A stretch of 64,000 nucleotides of DNA from contig JBBHKE010000389.1 of assembly GCA_037447655.1 (NCBI GenBank), positions 1 to 64,000 of the forward strand, in the 5' to 3' direction. Made by a program: the position numbers and the translations under genes. Under the pieces are notes generated by a model that was not told the DNA's origin, searched no databases, and worked only from the letters and a program-made list of their open reading frames with translations. This document shows, in pieces, positions 50,034-60,660 of this stretch. Each line of letters opens with the position of its first letter. Position 1 is the first letter of the stretch. The DNA is from Zygnema cylindricum. Lineage: Eukaryota; Streptophyta; Zygnematophyceae; Zygnematales; Zygnemataceae.

Positions 50034-50447
50034 ACTTCTGGGTATGTGTTGTATGTTGGGGAAGGTGCTTGCTGTTGGAGCAGTAAGCAACAAAAGGTGG
50101 TTGCTCAGTCTACTATGGAGGCTGAGTATATGGCGTCTTGTTCTGCTGTGAAATAACTAATGTGGGTGAAGTCATTATTGCAAGAACTGGGATATATGAA
50201 CGAGGGAGTGCATGAAATCTTTTGCGATAATCAAGCTGCAATCGCAATCGCAGCCAATCCAAAACATCATTTCAAAGCAAAACATATGGACATAAGATTA
50301 AGCTTCGTAAGAGAAAAAGTAGAAAATAAAATTTTAAATCTTGTGTATAGACCTGATGAAGAAATGGTGGCTGACATGATAACCAAACCTGTGCCCTCTC
50401 CTAAATTAAAATATTGTCGGGAGAAATGCGGGTTAAAAAAAAATTAA
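50034..50447 (+). pseudogene. C2 RNase H C-terminus after two stops
   Basis: The same frame reads on after the 50031 stop (SGYVLYVGEGACCWSSKQQ; AQSTMEAEYMASCSA), meets TAA at 50155 (GAG in C1), then is open from 50160 (MWVKSLLQELG; FCDNQAAIAIAANPKHHF; HMDIRLSFV) to 50447. It contains the remaining RNase H acidic residues. Confidence 0.85.
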
Positions 50448-50471
50448 AATTTGACTAGAAAATAAGGGGAG

Positions 50472-51512
50472 TGTTGAAATAAGTAGTTTTTAGTATATTT
50501 TCTAGGTCTAAATTTATTAGAAAAGAAAATGTAGGCAGCCTGCCTCTATCTCTTCTCTCTCTCTCGCCCCCATACTTGTTGTAGTCACTGAAGGAGAGAG
50601 AGAGAGAGCAATGGAGCCATGGCTGCCTCAACTCCATAGGAAGGACTAAAGAGTGGCTTAAGCCACTCTCAACAAAAGGTTGAGTCCGGCAGGACTCGAA
50701 CCCCCGACCGGCAGAGCGCGGCGTAGCCGTTAGCTCTAACCAGTCTGTCGTAGAAGTCCGTTAGGAGATATAGGGTTTCATTACTATTTAAACTATTGTA
50801 ATGTACTAGATTCATTTAACTGAAACCCTTAACGCCACACATAGATACAGTTCTATAAATTACGAAGTACTGTACTTGTTTGAAATGGATATCGCGCATT
50901 TTGTTTCGACAGCGAAACAAATATCGCGCAAGTATTTATTACGGCCGAGATTGAATTTCGCGTCAAATCTAACGGCGCACATTATCGCCGAAATCCCGGA
51001 ATGGTCATTTTGGCATTTAGTGACGTGGCATGACCTGTCGCCACGTGGGAAGACATCATTCGGTCGCGGGAATTCCGAGGAACGTACGGACGAGTGGAAA
51101 GTGGACACGCGTCCATTTAATGGCCGTGTCGTACAGAGGCCGTACAGAAAGTACATCGGCAGTAGTACTTTCTTGTACTATACAGTTTTTTGATTGGTTC
51201 GTACAGGCAGTAGATAGGAGCTGTGAAAGGGAAGTAGGAAAAACTAGGACTTAGGAAAATTTAGGTAGATAGTCCTCTCTCTGAGAGTTTGTATAAATTG
51301 GCATCTTTGCCACCCTATAACTTATCGCCTCGTTGGGCTTTTTCGGTGATTCCTTTTTCTACGGACTCATGGGAGTCCAGGCTACACAGGGGTCCAGTCA
51401 AATTGTCAGTTTGCCTTCTTGGGCAGCAGTGGTTGTGGCTTAAAGTGGGTTAGTTAAATACTATCTAGAGGCTTTTTGTATTCTGTGATCCAATGGAGGA
51501 CACAGAATTGCA
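50472..51512 (+). repeat. C2 3' LTR
   Basis: 1,041 bp after polypurine tract AATAAGGGGAG. Ends GAATTGCA followed by GGCAG. Confidence 0.9.
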
Positions 51513-52514
51513 GGCAGCGACGTTAATTTTTCTAGCAATGGAAGACAGTCAACTTTAACACATAGTTGAGTTAGAAAAACCTAAGGCTATGTGGGATAAA
51601 TTAAGGACTGTACATGAGCGTACTAATCTGTCCAACATAATGAGATTAAAAAACAAATTGCTGGACTTTAGTGTGGAGAGTTGAGATACTATGGAAACTC
51701 ATATTAATAGACTAAAAGAGCTTAAATTACAGTTAGCCGCAGTCGACACAAAACTGAATGATGATGATTTGATCCTTACACTGTTTAGGTCATTACCATC
51801 ACAATATGCTAAGATGATTACGGCTTTGAAAAGTCAACCTACTTTAGACTTTGATGCAGTATGTCAGCATTTCATTCAAGAGGAAGTTGAAATTAAAAGA
51901 AAGGAGGAAAAAAAGTCAGATTCAGCTCTTTATATCAAAGGCAAACAATCAGTAAAACACATTGAGTCAGTAACTGCTTGTGGCAAAACCAACCATCAAA
52001 CTGCTGACTGTAGATTCAAAAAAAAAAAGACTTAAAACTTTAAGAAAAAGATTGTTTGTTATAGTTGTGGAAAACCAGGTCATAAGTCTTTAGTTTGTCA
52101 TAATAAAGACAAAACAGACGGAAGAAACCATCATTTGCCATGACCATTCAGGATGAGACTAAACTTTTACTCACACAGTCAAATGCTCAGAAAAGTAAAT
52201 GGATTATAGATTCTGGAGCATCTCATCATATGCGTAATGACAAGTCCATCTTTTCTTCTCTCACAACATTACAGAATCCTCGACGAATTGTACTGGCAGA
52301 TGATAAGATTCTAAAGACCAGTTTAATAGGCAAGGTTAAGTTACAGTTATATTGTGATACTGGTAGTCATGAACGACATTTAAAAGATGTTTTATACTTA
52401 CCAGGTTTAAAGCATAACCTTTTCAGTGTTATGCATGCTCTGAAGTGTGGACTAAAAGTCAAATTTGAGAAAAACAAAAGTGAACGGTTGAAATCAAAAG
52501 TGAGGGAAAGCTAA
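51513..52514 (+). pseudogene. D gag 3' part and protease
   Basis: Continues D gag (TLIFLAMEDSQL; MWDKLRTVHERTN; the 51691-52035 frame with LKLQLAAVDTKLNDDDLILT), the typical UBN2-like copia capsid. CCHC knuckle CYSCGKPGHKSLVCH is at 52056-52100 in another frame. The frame 52140-52514 carries the protease (WIIDSGASHHMRND). Stops at 51558 and 51684 and a frameshift near 52030 show decay. Confidence 0.8.
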
Positions 52515-54037
52515 TCGCTCTTGGATATCCGGAAGGGAATCTTTTTGTTCTACGCTTGGATGATGAAGATGCACAGATGAATTTCAGCAATGAAGCGCAG
52601 ACTTTGGAGCTATGGCATCAACGATTTGGTCATCTGGGAGAGCAGAATCTTAAACGACTCATCGAAAAGAAGATGGTCTGAGGACTTGAGGACGTCAACG
52701 CCAAAGACAACCTTAAGGTGTGAGAATGATGCGCTCAAGGTAATCTTTACTGTAGTTTATTTGAATAATCGTTCTCCTAGTACTTCTTTGAAAGATATTA
52801 CACCTGAAGAAGCTTGGTCAGGCTTTAAACCAAATGTTAAGCACTTTAGAGTTTTTGGAAGCAAAACATTTGTTCACATCCCAACACAGACTATAAAGAA
52901 ATTTCATAAGAAGAGTAGGACTAGTGTCTTTGTAGGTTATGGCATAAATAGAAAAAGCTAAAGAATTTATGACCCAGTTACAAGAAAAGTTCATGTTAGC
53001 CGAGATGTGACTATAGATGAAATGAATGAATGTAATTCAGGTGTGACATGTAGTTTTGACCCTTGGTACGAAGAACCAGAGACTGTCACTGTTCCCTTTA
53101 ACAATCAAGAAGAATTGGAAAGCGGGTCTCCACAAACACCAGGTACTCCAAGCAGAGAAGATGAAGTGGAGCCTTCGTCATCGACGCCAATTTCTATTAC
53201 AGCTCAGACTTTCGTCATCCCCGGTGGAACATCAACCTTTCAACCTTTACCAGTGGAAAAGTTACCGGCATCACAACCTTCGCAAATTACAACCTCTCCA
53301 AATCCGATTCAACAATCGAGATTGAAGGTAACCCCTCAAAGAGTATCTAATCGAATACGTGCTAAACCAAAACGGTTCATTAAAGAAATGGAAGATGTGG
53401 GTTTAGCTTATTGTTTTATGGCGGCAGAGGGGGAACCGCAAACTTTTCATGAAGCTTTGGAGGGTTCTAACTCTCATAAATGGAAAAAGGCAATACAATT
53501 AGAATATGACTCACTCATCAAAAACAAAACTTGGACCTTAGTAGAATGCCCAATCGAGAAAAACATTGTGGGGTGTAAATGGGTCTTTAAGATTAAGAGG
53601 AAATCAGATGGATCAGTGGAAAGATATAAAGCGAGGTTGGTAGCTAAGGGGTATTCACAAGAAGAGGTGGTTGATTACAGTGAGACTTTCTCACAAGTAT
53701 AGGGGCAGCAAAGGGAATGTAGATGCATCAATTAGACATCAAAACTGCGTACTTTAATGGGGATTTAGAAGAAAAATTGTACATGGAACAATCAGAGGGC
53801 ATGATAGAACCAGAAAAAAAACACATGGTGTGTACACTACAGAAATCCATATACGGTCTAAAACAAAGTCCTAGGTGTTGGAACATCAAACTTGACACCA
53901 AAAATAGGGAAGAGGCTTTTGAGAGATGTAATGAAGACGTCGACCTCGACACAAAGAGGAGCACTACCGGTTGGATTTTTTCATGTGTTCAAGAAGACCC
54001 GTCAGTTGGAGAGAACAAATTGAAAAGAAAAGTTTAA
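52515..54037 (+). pseudogene. D integrase and RT fragments with two deletions
   Basis: 52598-52680 holds the integrase zinc region (LWHQRFGHLGEQNLKRLI). It then jumps to the integrase end (VVYLNNRSPSTSLKDITPEE; FRVFGSKTFVHIP) near 52745, so the whole catalytic core is gone. 53007-53702 is the linker and RT start (GCKWVFKIKRKSDGSVERYK; ARLVAKGYSQ). 53723-54037 has the next RT block (MHQLDIKTAYFNGDLEE; SIYGLKQSPRCWN), then jumps to an RNase H fragment (DLDTKRSTTGWIFS), so RT YVDD is missing. Confidence 0.82.
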
Positions 54038-54129
54038 AATTTGATTTTGTAATCATCTCACTTGAGTTGGTCTTATTTTATTGAGAACAGTTGATAGTAT
54101 GCAGAAAATGACCCAGAGAGGGGGTGTCT

Positions 54130-54686
54130 TGAGAATGAATCAACCGGAGTCTTGTTAGGTATATGTACGGTTGAATAGATGCGATAAAGTAAAGTAGATG
54201 TGTGTAGACGTGAAATTACATTTGCGTAGACGTCAAGTTAGATTTGTTTAGACGTCAAGTAAACTTTTCGTAGACGTCAATTTTTGGTGAAACGTAGTCA
54301 TCTACTTGTAGTGTACGGCAACTTAAGTCGTCGCAGATTTTGAGTGATTGTCACGTAGTAAATTGTGGTCGTTGATTTGATTATGTAGGTCACAAGTTAG
54401 AATTCTATTTCTTTACGTGAAAGACAAGTAGCGTAGTACTTACGTCACCTACACATACAAAAATGTACTCATACTAGACGTTGAAAATTAATCATCAATC
54501 GAATGATTCTCTCCAATTTTTTTCGTATTGCTAGTTTTGCACTCACTGCTTATTTTGTCGTGGAATTAATCTATCTTCTTTCTTGTTCAGTAATTAAGCT
54601 TTGTTTTCTCATATAGAGAATTGTTTTCCTTAGCTTCATGTCTTGTAATTGATCGATCCTAGGGCCACTTCTTCAGAATCTCAACA
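54130..54686 (+). repeat. D element 3' LTR
   Basis: 557 bp, preceded by a purine tract (AGAGAGGGGGTGTCT). Ends CTCAACA; chromovirus sequence resumes directly. Confidence 0.88.
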
Positions 54687-56289
54687 AAATCTATGTGAAA
54701 TAAAATTATGTGTGGCACCTGAATCAACCATTACTCTCAACGGTTTTCCTTTCACAAATGACTTGAATCTAATCAAACTTTGTCTGGTGTCATCAATACT
54801 TAACTGTCCTAACATAGGTCTGTTGTTGAGAATTTCATCAGAAGGATTCTTTAAACTATGCAGTGTAGTGAGAATCATAATAAATTCAGCTATCCTAACT
54901 TTTCCATTCATTAATTTGCCCTCCAAAGTTAACTTTTTAACTTTTGCATCTGGTTGACTCAACTGAGGACTTTCAGTTAGTCGTTTCTGTTTCCCACCTC
55001 CTAGGCTTCCTGCTCAACTACGTATAATGCAATATCCTCTTGGAGACCTTCATTTACATCGACTGTTTTGAGAGAACCTTTATTTGTACAGTCTTTAGCA
55101 TAATGATTTGGACCTCCGCATTTGAAACAAGTGACTTTCTTTTTTGGTTTTGTGCACCCTCTCCTAAAATGTCCCTCCTCTCCACAGTTATAAAAGTTAA
55201 TCTTTTTCAGTTGTGCACGCTCAAATGCTCTATGACCTTTTTTTTAACAAATAGTGCATGTGGGGATGGTAAGGTTAAGCTTCCGAGCATTGATGCTTGG
55301 TTTAAGACTCTTAATGTATTCCCCTCTATTGTTAAATTTGTTTCCTGCATTAAAACTCTATCCACCCCTTTGATTTCCCCTAAAAATATTTTGCCTATTT
55401 ACCAGACCAGCATTCAGACCCTCATCCACAAATTCCCCCTCATCCCACTCTGATACTTCATTCAAATTACCCCTAAGTGATCTAGTTTCCCGATTATACC
55501 CCAACTGATTCTCTAATTCCAATGCCTTGTCTTGTAATTCTTTCAAATTATTGATTTTTTGATGTTTCAATTATGATTTCAATATAGGGTTTAGATAATT
55601 TAAGAAATGCAACTTAGCCATTTCATCAGTCAAACGTATGACATCAATGCTAGATGAGTCAAATTCCACAATCTAATCCTTTACAGATCCAGTCTGCTTA
55701 CAGTTCAACCACTTTTCTTACATTCTGGATTTAAAAGTGACAGACAAGAATGGCTATTTGATTGCGGTATTAAAAGTTTCCCAATTAGCATTATCACGAA
55801 TTAATTTAGACCTTCTTTGTGTGTAATACCCAATCAGAGAATCGCCTTTCAAACAGCTAACAGCAAAAGAAGTGTAATCATCACGATCACAATTCTAGAT
55901 TCCAAATAATACTCCATATGAAAAATCCAAGCATCTAACTCATCAATATTCTCATCAAATGATGATGCCTCACTAATAGACAATTTCAGATCTCTTATCT
56001 TCTTAGGTCTATCATGATCATCCTCTCTAAAACTGGCATTTTTTTTACTACTTTCACCCTTTTGGTCATTAGTATCATTCTTGGTCTGAATTAAGTTAAT
56101 AACTTCATCTAATTTCTCATTTCAAACATTTCGATTTTCTTTAACAACGTTCAATTCACTTGTCAATTCGGAAATGGTTTAATCCACAGCGGCAGCATGA
56201 TTATTAAATCTTTTGACCAATTTCACAGTACGCATTTTAAACACACTCAAAGCATTCTCCATTTCACGTTTCCATGCAGAATTTGTCAT
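54687..56289 (-). pseudogene. Chromovirus gag and protease start
   Basis: The gag ATG is probably 56289 (MTNSAWKREMENALSVFKMR). Downstream pieces include a capsid block (SSFDENIDELDAWIFHMEYY), the frame 55570-55358 (NNLKELQDKALELENQLGYN), and two knuckles near 55060-55200, one complete (CFKCGGPNHYAKDC) and one that lost its first Cys (FYNCGEEGHFRRGC). Frame 54962-54681 ends in the protease active site VMVDSGATHNFIS, where element D interrupts. Multiple stops occur. Confidence 0.78.
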
Positions 56290-56853
56290 TATCACACAAT
56301 GAAATCAAGCAAAAGGAAAGAAAGAACATAATTTCGCAAAAAAAATTGCTGCACATTTGAAGTCCTAAGATTGTTCCAATCTAAGACTTCTTCTCCTTAA
56401 CGAATCATTTGAAAATGTCAAAATCTGAGAAATAAAAAAGAAAAATTGACAGTAAGTTAGTGCAAATTCAAATTCAAATTCCCAACATTTAAACAAAAGA
56501 TAAGAATTTCCCCACAAATTTTGCAACAGCAAAATTGAAAGCTCTCAAAGGTAAGATTTAACCACAAATTTCGCAACAGCAAAATTAAAAGCACTCAAAG
56601 GTAACAATTTAGGGTTTGAAAAGTTTTGAGTCATTTCTTGACTCTTTTGCTCTTGAAGAAGTAAAGTACTCCACTTTCCTTCTCCTCCATTAGCAAATTT
56701 CCCAGTTTCCACTACCTCAGGATCTTTTACTCTCTAATCCTTACATCCTCACCCTTCATGGCTTCAAGCCCTCCCTCTACACATGAATCATTGCTAGGAG
56801 AAGGCAAGTATGTTTGGCCTCTAGGTAATTGGAGTGAGTTTCAGCGGTGGCTA

Positions 56854-57000
56854 CACTACCCATCCCGCCTTAGTCCTTAGGACTTGAGCACGCCCCACAT
56901 CTAACCAGCGGCCGTTGGTAGTGTGACACTGCCCACCCCGCCTTAGTTCTTAGGACCTGAGCACGCCCCACATATAACCAGCTGCGGTTGGCAATGTGAT
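56854..57000 (-). repeat. 73-bp tandem duplication in chromovirus leader
   Basis: Units 56854-56926 and 56927-57000 each contain the palindrome-like CTTAGTCCTTAGGAC or CTTAGTTCTTAGGAC and GAGCACGCCCCACAT. It lies between primer site and gag, where packaging or dimer signals are usual. Confidence 0.65.
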
Positions 57001-57126
57001 CACTCAGTTTCCCTCCAATCCCCTACCACTTCACATTGTGGTTCTACTAACACAGGTTAGAGCACCCGTACCGGTCTCGGCAGTCGATATTCCAGTGAGC
57101 AAACTTCTCCTTGGTTTTTTACCAAA

Positions 57127-57138
57127 GCTCGGATACCA
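57127..57138 (-). other. Chromovirus primer-binding site
   Basis: Minus-strand TGGTATCCGAGC, two bases inside the LTR end, matches the 3' end complement of initiator tRNA-Met (TGGTATCAGAGC) with one change. Confidence 0.8.
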
Positions 57139-57140
57139 TA

Positions 57141-57986
57141 TCTAACAGGATCTCCTACCTTTTAGAAAATCTCATTACTACAAACAATCCCAACCACACA
57201 TTCCACACATTGGAAAATACACATCCACATTGGACCACACTCACAAAAGGATAAACTTTAAATTAGAAGAAGCTTTTGTCTACATAACATTAGCTTGGTC
57301 TCTTGCCCTCGTGGCTCAACCCTTCTTATTAAAGTGTTTTCCACTACTCTCCACTCTTAATAATTTTATCTCTTAACTACTAAAACACTATTCAATCAGT
57401 AAGAGATTTGAATGCAAAAATGCCTTTTCTCCTTTCCGGTATTATTCGCTCAAGACCAAGATCAGCCGGAATTTCCACAAACTTTTCTAAAGGAAAAGAT
57501 GTCTACTCTCCTCTTACACTTCACTATTTATCCATCATCGCCTAGGACTAGCTAGGCCAGAGTCAACGCTCCGTTTTAACAGGCTTTTACCTGGGCCAAT
57601 CATTGATCAGCAAGGACTCAGACTGACCAATGCAAAAACGTGCGAAATCTCTTACCAACTACTTAGCACTTTACTAACCAATCAAATGTTACGTTTCACT
57701 AAATAACATTTACGTGCAAAAGTGCGCGTCAAACGAAACGCGACTTCGCACGATCGTGCGTAACAAATTTCGCATGCGAAACTTCCTTCGAAATTCCCTT
57801 AAGTGAAAGTGACGTTTCGTACTAAAATCTGTACGAAACGAACCACCGTGCATACTAAACGTTTCATTAGAACTTTATGAAACGTACACGCGTAATTTCG
57901 GTACTAATTTGACCTTTAACCCGTTTCAATGATACCCACTTGTTATTTAGACCCCAAGCTGTCACCTAAATACACCCATCGCTATC
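57141..57986 (-). repeat. Chromovirus 5' LTR, shortened
   Basis: Matches 39791-40640 closely; about the first 120 bp of U3 (minus sense) are missing, replaced at 57987 by unrelated sequence. The end reads CCTGTTAGA instead of CCTGTTACA. Confidence 0.85.
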
Positions 57987-58106
57987 AGTATATAAATAAG
58001 GGAACGTTGTTCACCTTCAGGGAAACCCTTATATAGGCGCCGTGTCTGTTTTGGATTTTTTCCGTCACACGGCCGTACCGCGGGCACGATGTAGCCCTGC
58101 CGCCCA

Positions 58107-58491
58107 CGCTGGCACAATATTAAGCTGCCGGCGACGTGGCACAATGTTACGCTGCCGACGACGCTGGCACAATGTCACGCTGCCGGCGACGCTGGCAGAA
58201 TATTATGCTGCCGGCGACGCTGGCAGAATGTCACGCCGCCGGCGACGTGGCACAATGTTACGCTGCCACCCACGCTGGCGCAATATTAAGCTACCGGCGA
58301 TGTGGCACAATGTTACGCTCCCGGCGACGCTGGCACAATGTCACACTGCCGGCGACGTGGCACAATGTTACGCTGCCGGCGACGTGGCACAATGTCACGC
58401 TACCGGCGACATGGCACATTGTTATGCTGCCTGTGACGCTGGCAGAATATTACGCTGCCGGCGACGCTGGCACAATGTCACGCTGCCGGCC
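58107..58491 (+). repeat. GC-rich minisatellite of 27- and 28-bp units
   Basis: Fourteen units of consensus CG(C)TGGCACAATGTTACGCT followed by GCCGGCGA; units beginning CGTGGC are 27 bp and those beginning CGCTGGC are 28 bp. Three sub-variants (AATATTAAG, AATGTTACG, AATGTCACG) recur in partly ordered blocks. A degenerate unit precedes it (58085-58106). Unusually GC-rich for the surroundings. Open frames through it are repeat artefacts. Confidence 0.88.
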
Positions 58492-58559
58492 GTCTCGTTA
58501 CGCGTACTAAAGTAGGGTAAAAAATGGCGCATATGGTGTATATGCATATTTAGTTGAAG

Positions 58560-59107
58560 CATAGTTCAAAAGTAGGTGAAAGTAGGCCCATACAATATGC
58601 CTATTGTATGCAAAACATACAATATGCCCTTAAGACCCATATTGTATTGGTCGAAAAATGAAAAAAAAAAGTTACAGGGTTGAGTCGCACATCGATCGAT
58701 AGAGAATTAAACGTCATGTCTAAATTTTGAAAAAAAATCGGACAAAAAAAATAATTTCTGTGAGTTTTGAGGTAAAACTTTTTTAAACCGTCAGATTCAA
58801 ACGATCGGACGGTCGCTGATCAAAGTAGAGATCTAAGAAGATCACATGAAAAGCCCATAACACAACTTACGAAAGGACTATCTGTCATATAAGCGTCTGC
58901 AATTTTGAAACGTCTGCGTGTTTTAGTTCGCTAAAAAATTTCGTCCGTCGGCGTGCGCTGAACTATGATCATACGTCAGATTCGTATGTGCGTACAAGAG
59001 TGTCCACAGCGCACACCCATACAGTATGCCTACTCTACGCGAGTTTTATGCCAAGTTTTGTGCGCCTACGAAAGGCCTACCATAAAAACGCCTACTTTTG
59101 AACTATG
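58560..59107. mobile_element. Non-autonomous DNA transposon with 8-bp target duplication
   Basis: Left end CATAGTTCAAAAGTAGG is the exact reverse complement of the right end CCTACTTTTGAACTATG. The flanks are AGTTGAAG at 58552-58559 and 59108-59115. The 548-bp interior has ACAATATGCC palindromes and no transposase. An 8-bp duplication is typical of hAT elements; assignment to hAT is inference. Confidence 0.8.
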
Positions 59108-59243
59108 AGTTGAAGACTATTTAGGAACGCTTTAGAAACATCAAAAATTGTAATAATGTTGTGTCAATATGTTATATTAAAACCCCGAAACCCAAAAAAT
59201 ACCAAAAACGCAAGATCTTTGTAGCTCTCAAGTATTTGTACGG

Positions 59244-59501
59244 GTGTGCCATTTCGGTTCAGTTCATGCGTCAATGAGTACGCATATTCGAGCTGAACAA
59301 GAACTTACAATATATGATCCGACAATGTACGAACTAACAATATATGAACCTACAAGATATGAAATGCAAATGTACGCACCGACAATATATGAAGAGACAA
59401 TATATAAACCAATAATTTGTGAACCAACAATATATAAACTAATACAAAGTAACGTTGCCGTGCGATCGTCTGCAATAGGGACCGCCGTACCGCTGGGGTA
59501 A
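59244..59501 (+). repeat. 15-bp tandem repeat, nine units (59307-59441)
   Basis: The unit follows ACAATATATGAACCG. In the 85-codon frame it reads as a pentapeptide repeat (TIYEP, TMYEL, TRYEM and so on). There is no known domain and no evidence of expression; the frame stays open partly because 15 is divisible by three. I treat it as a tandem repeat with a possible small frame. Confidence 0.6.
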
Positions 59502-59879
59502 TGTAACATTGCCGCCCGCCAGTATCTACGAACGACCACAGGCATTACCGTAAAAAAAAACACTTTAACTGATCAAATAACCCTATAGTTTTGTTCCCAT
59601 GAAGAGTGTATTACTACTGTCAAGAGAAAAAATACAAAATTAAAAATCTGTTTTTTTCGATTAAAAATTATAGACCTTTGGCTGCCGTGTTTAACACCTT
59701 AAATAGGCGATACCTGTGTGCGCGCGCAGCGATGTTTGTACGTCCGTGCGACCCAAAACAAGATGTCCCTTAAGACCACGACCCATGTTCCCATGTGCCG
59801 TCGGAGCAAAATTGATGCCTCAATATACATCGCAAGAGAAATAAAAATGGTACGCGTGTGCCATCATGGCAAATTTGAA
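59502..59879. other. Spacer, nothing recognised
   Basis: No repeat structure or convincing frame. Confidence 0.35.
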
Positions 59880-60660
59880 GGGTAACATTTCCACTCACGG
59901 TTAAAAACATACTCAAAAGGCATATCAACACCTCGAGTACCGGATTGAAGGGGCAAAACATTGCGAAACAATTCGTAGATCTTGCCAAATGGACGCCCTA
60001 ATAGAAGATCGAGGGAGGTGGTAAGTGCCTAAATGAAAGCATCTCAATTTGGAATTTGACGCTCCGGAGGCTCAAACGTGTGGATAGAAGGGGACAAAGA
60101 GGTAAGAGTTGGTTGATGAACCGTTCGAAAGTCCTCGACTATTACAAAAGGGGGGAATGGTTGTAGGGCTCTAACCGCTCGAAAAAGCTCAACGCGCCCC
60201 AAATGTACCGCTTGCCGATAAGAGGGCGGGACATTCAAAGTTCTAAGTGGACCATAAGGTGTAAAACAAACACTAACAACATGTTCCTCGTGCAAAACAT
60301 GGAGGGGCTTCCAATCACCTCGACGAAAACTCCTACAATGGGCCATAGTCTCACGAGCCCTGATACAACCTCCACAACCTAGTAAAACAAGTACTTAAAA
60401 GAGAAGACATTTGGAGGAGATTACAAAGAGCGACGTTTGTTAGATCCGAAGAAATATGGGATAAAGAGAGGTGGATCTTGTCTTGTACAAAAGTCCAAAA
60501 GGTTTTGGGGATATAGGTGTACAATCGTGGACGAGGGGATCCAAAATCATAAATCCCTAGGACATCGAGATTAAGGACAAAAGGCCAGTCCTCGTCAATA
60601 GGACAAGACGTAAGAATAGTCAAATACAGTGGAGGAAAGGTACTCGATGAAGGACTACCA
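59880..60660 (-). pseudogene. Unrecognised minus-strand coding-like segment
   Basis: Adjacent frames 60623-60351 (TILTSCPIDEDWPFVLNLDV ... LYTYIPKTFWTFVQDKIHLS) and 60346-60044 (MAHCRSFRRGDWKPLHVLHE ... VELFRAVRALQPFPPFVIVE), with a further piece to about 59880 (LLLGRPFGKIYELFRNVLPL), read like protein in composition and run on in one direction. They are separated by stops or frameshifts rather than clear splice sites. I do not recognise the family; it could be a decayed gene, an unspliced multi-exon gene or a transposon product. Confidence 0.35.

Larger units (their letters stand above)
45086..51512 (+). mobile_element. Copia element C2, complete in layout
   Basis: 5' LTR 45086-46128 and 3' LTR 50472-51512, total 6,427 bp. 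GGCAG at 45081-45085 and 51513-51517 is a perfect target duplication. Same family as C1, uninterrupted, with Gag-PR-IN-RT-RNase H. It carries a frameshift in gag and several nonsense changes, so it is inactive as it stands. It sits inside the gag of element D; removing it and one GGCAG rejoins D in frame. Confidence 0.93.
44304..54686 (+). mobile_element. Copia element D, internally deleted, with nested C2
   Basis: LTRs 44304-44858 and 54130-54686 start TGAGAATG and end CTCAACA. The primer site TGGTATCGGAGC (44859-44870) matches the 3' end of initiator tRNA-Met with one change. Excluding C2 it is about 3.95 kb. It carries Gag, protease, fragments of integrase and RT, with two internal deletions. 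It lies in the chromovirus protease in opposite orientation. Flanking pentamers do not match, so no target duplication is visible. Confidence 0.85.
39791..57986 (-). mobile_element. Ty3/gypsy chromovirus, decayed, with nested D and C2
   Basis: Minus-strand element with 3' LTR 39791-40760 and a shortened 5' LTR 57141-57986. Reading leftward from the 5' LTR: primer site, leader, Gag with zinc knuckles, protease (VMVDSGATHNFIS), [element D inserted], protease end, RT, RNase H, integrase, and a chromodomain-like tail. That order with integrase last is Ty3/gypsy. Stops and frameshifts in every domain make it a relic. Without the inserted D it would be about 7.8 kb. Confidence 0.88.

Noticed and set aside
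39791-57986. An endogenous virus other than an LTR retrotransposon
   Set aside because: LTRs, tRNA primer sites and Gag-PR-RT-RH-IN order identify a Ty3/gypsy element; there is no envelope or movement-protein frame.
58107-58491. A CRISPR-like array or a repeat protein
   Set aside because: Units are contiguous with no unique spacers, and the long frames arise because the units avoid stops. The genome is eukaryotic.
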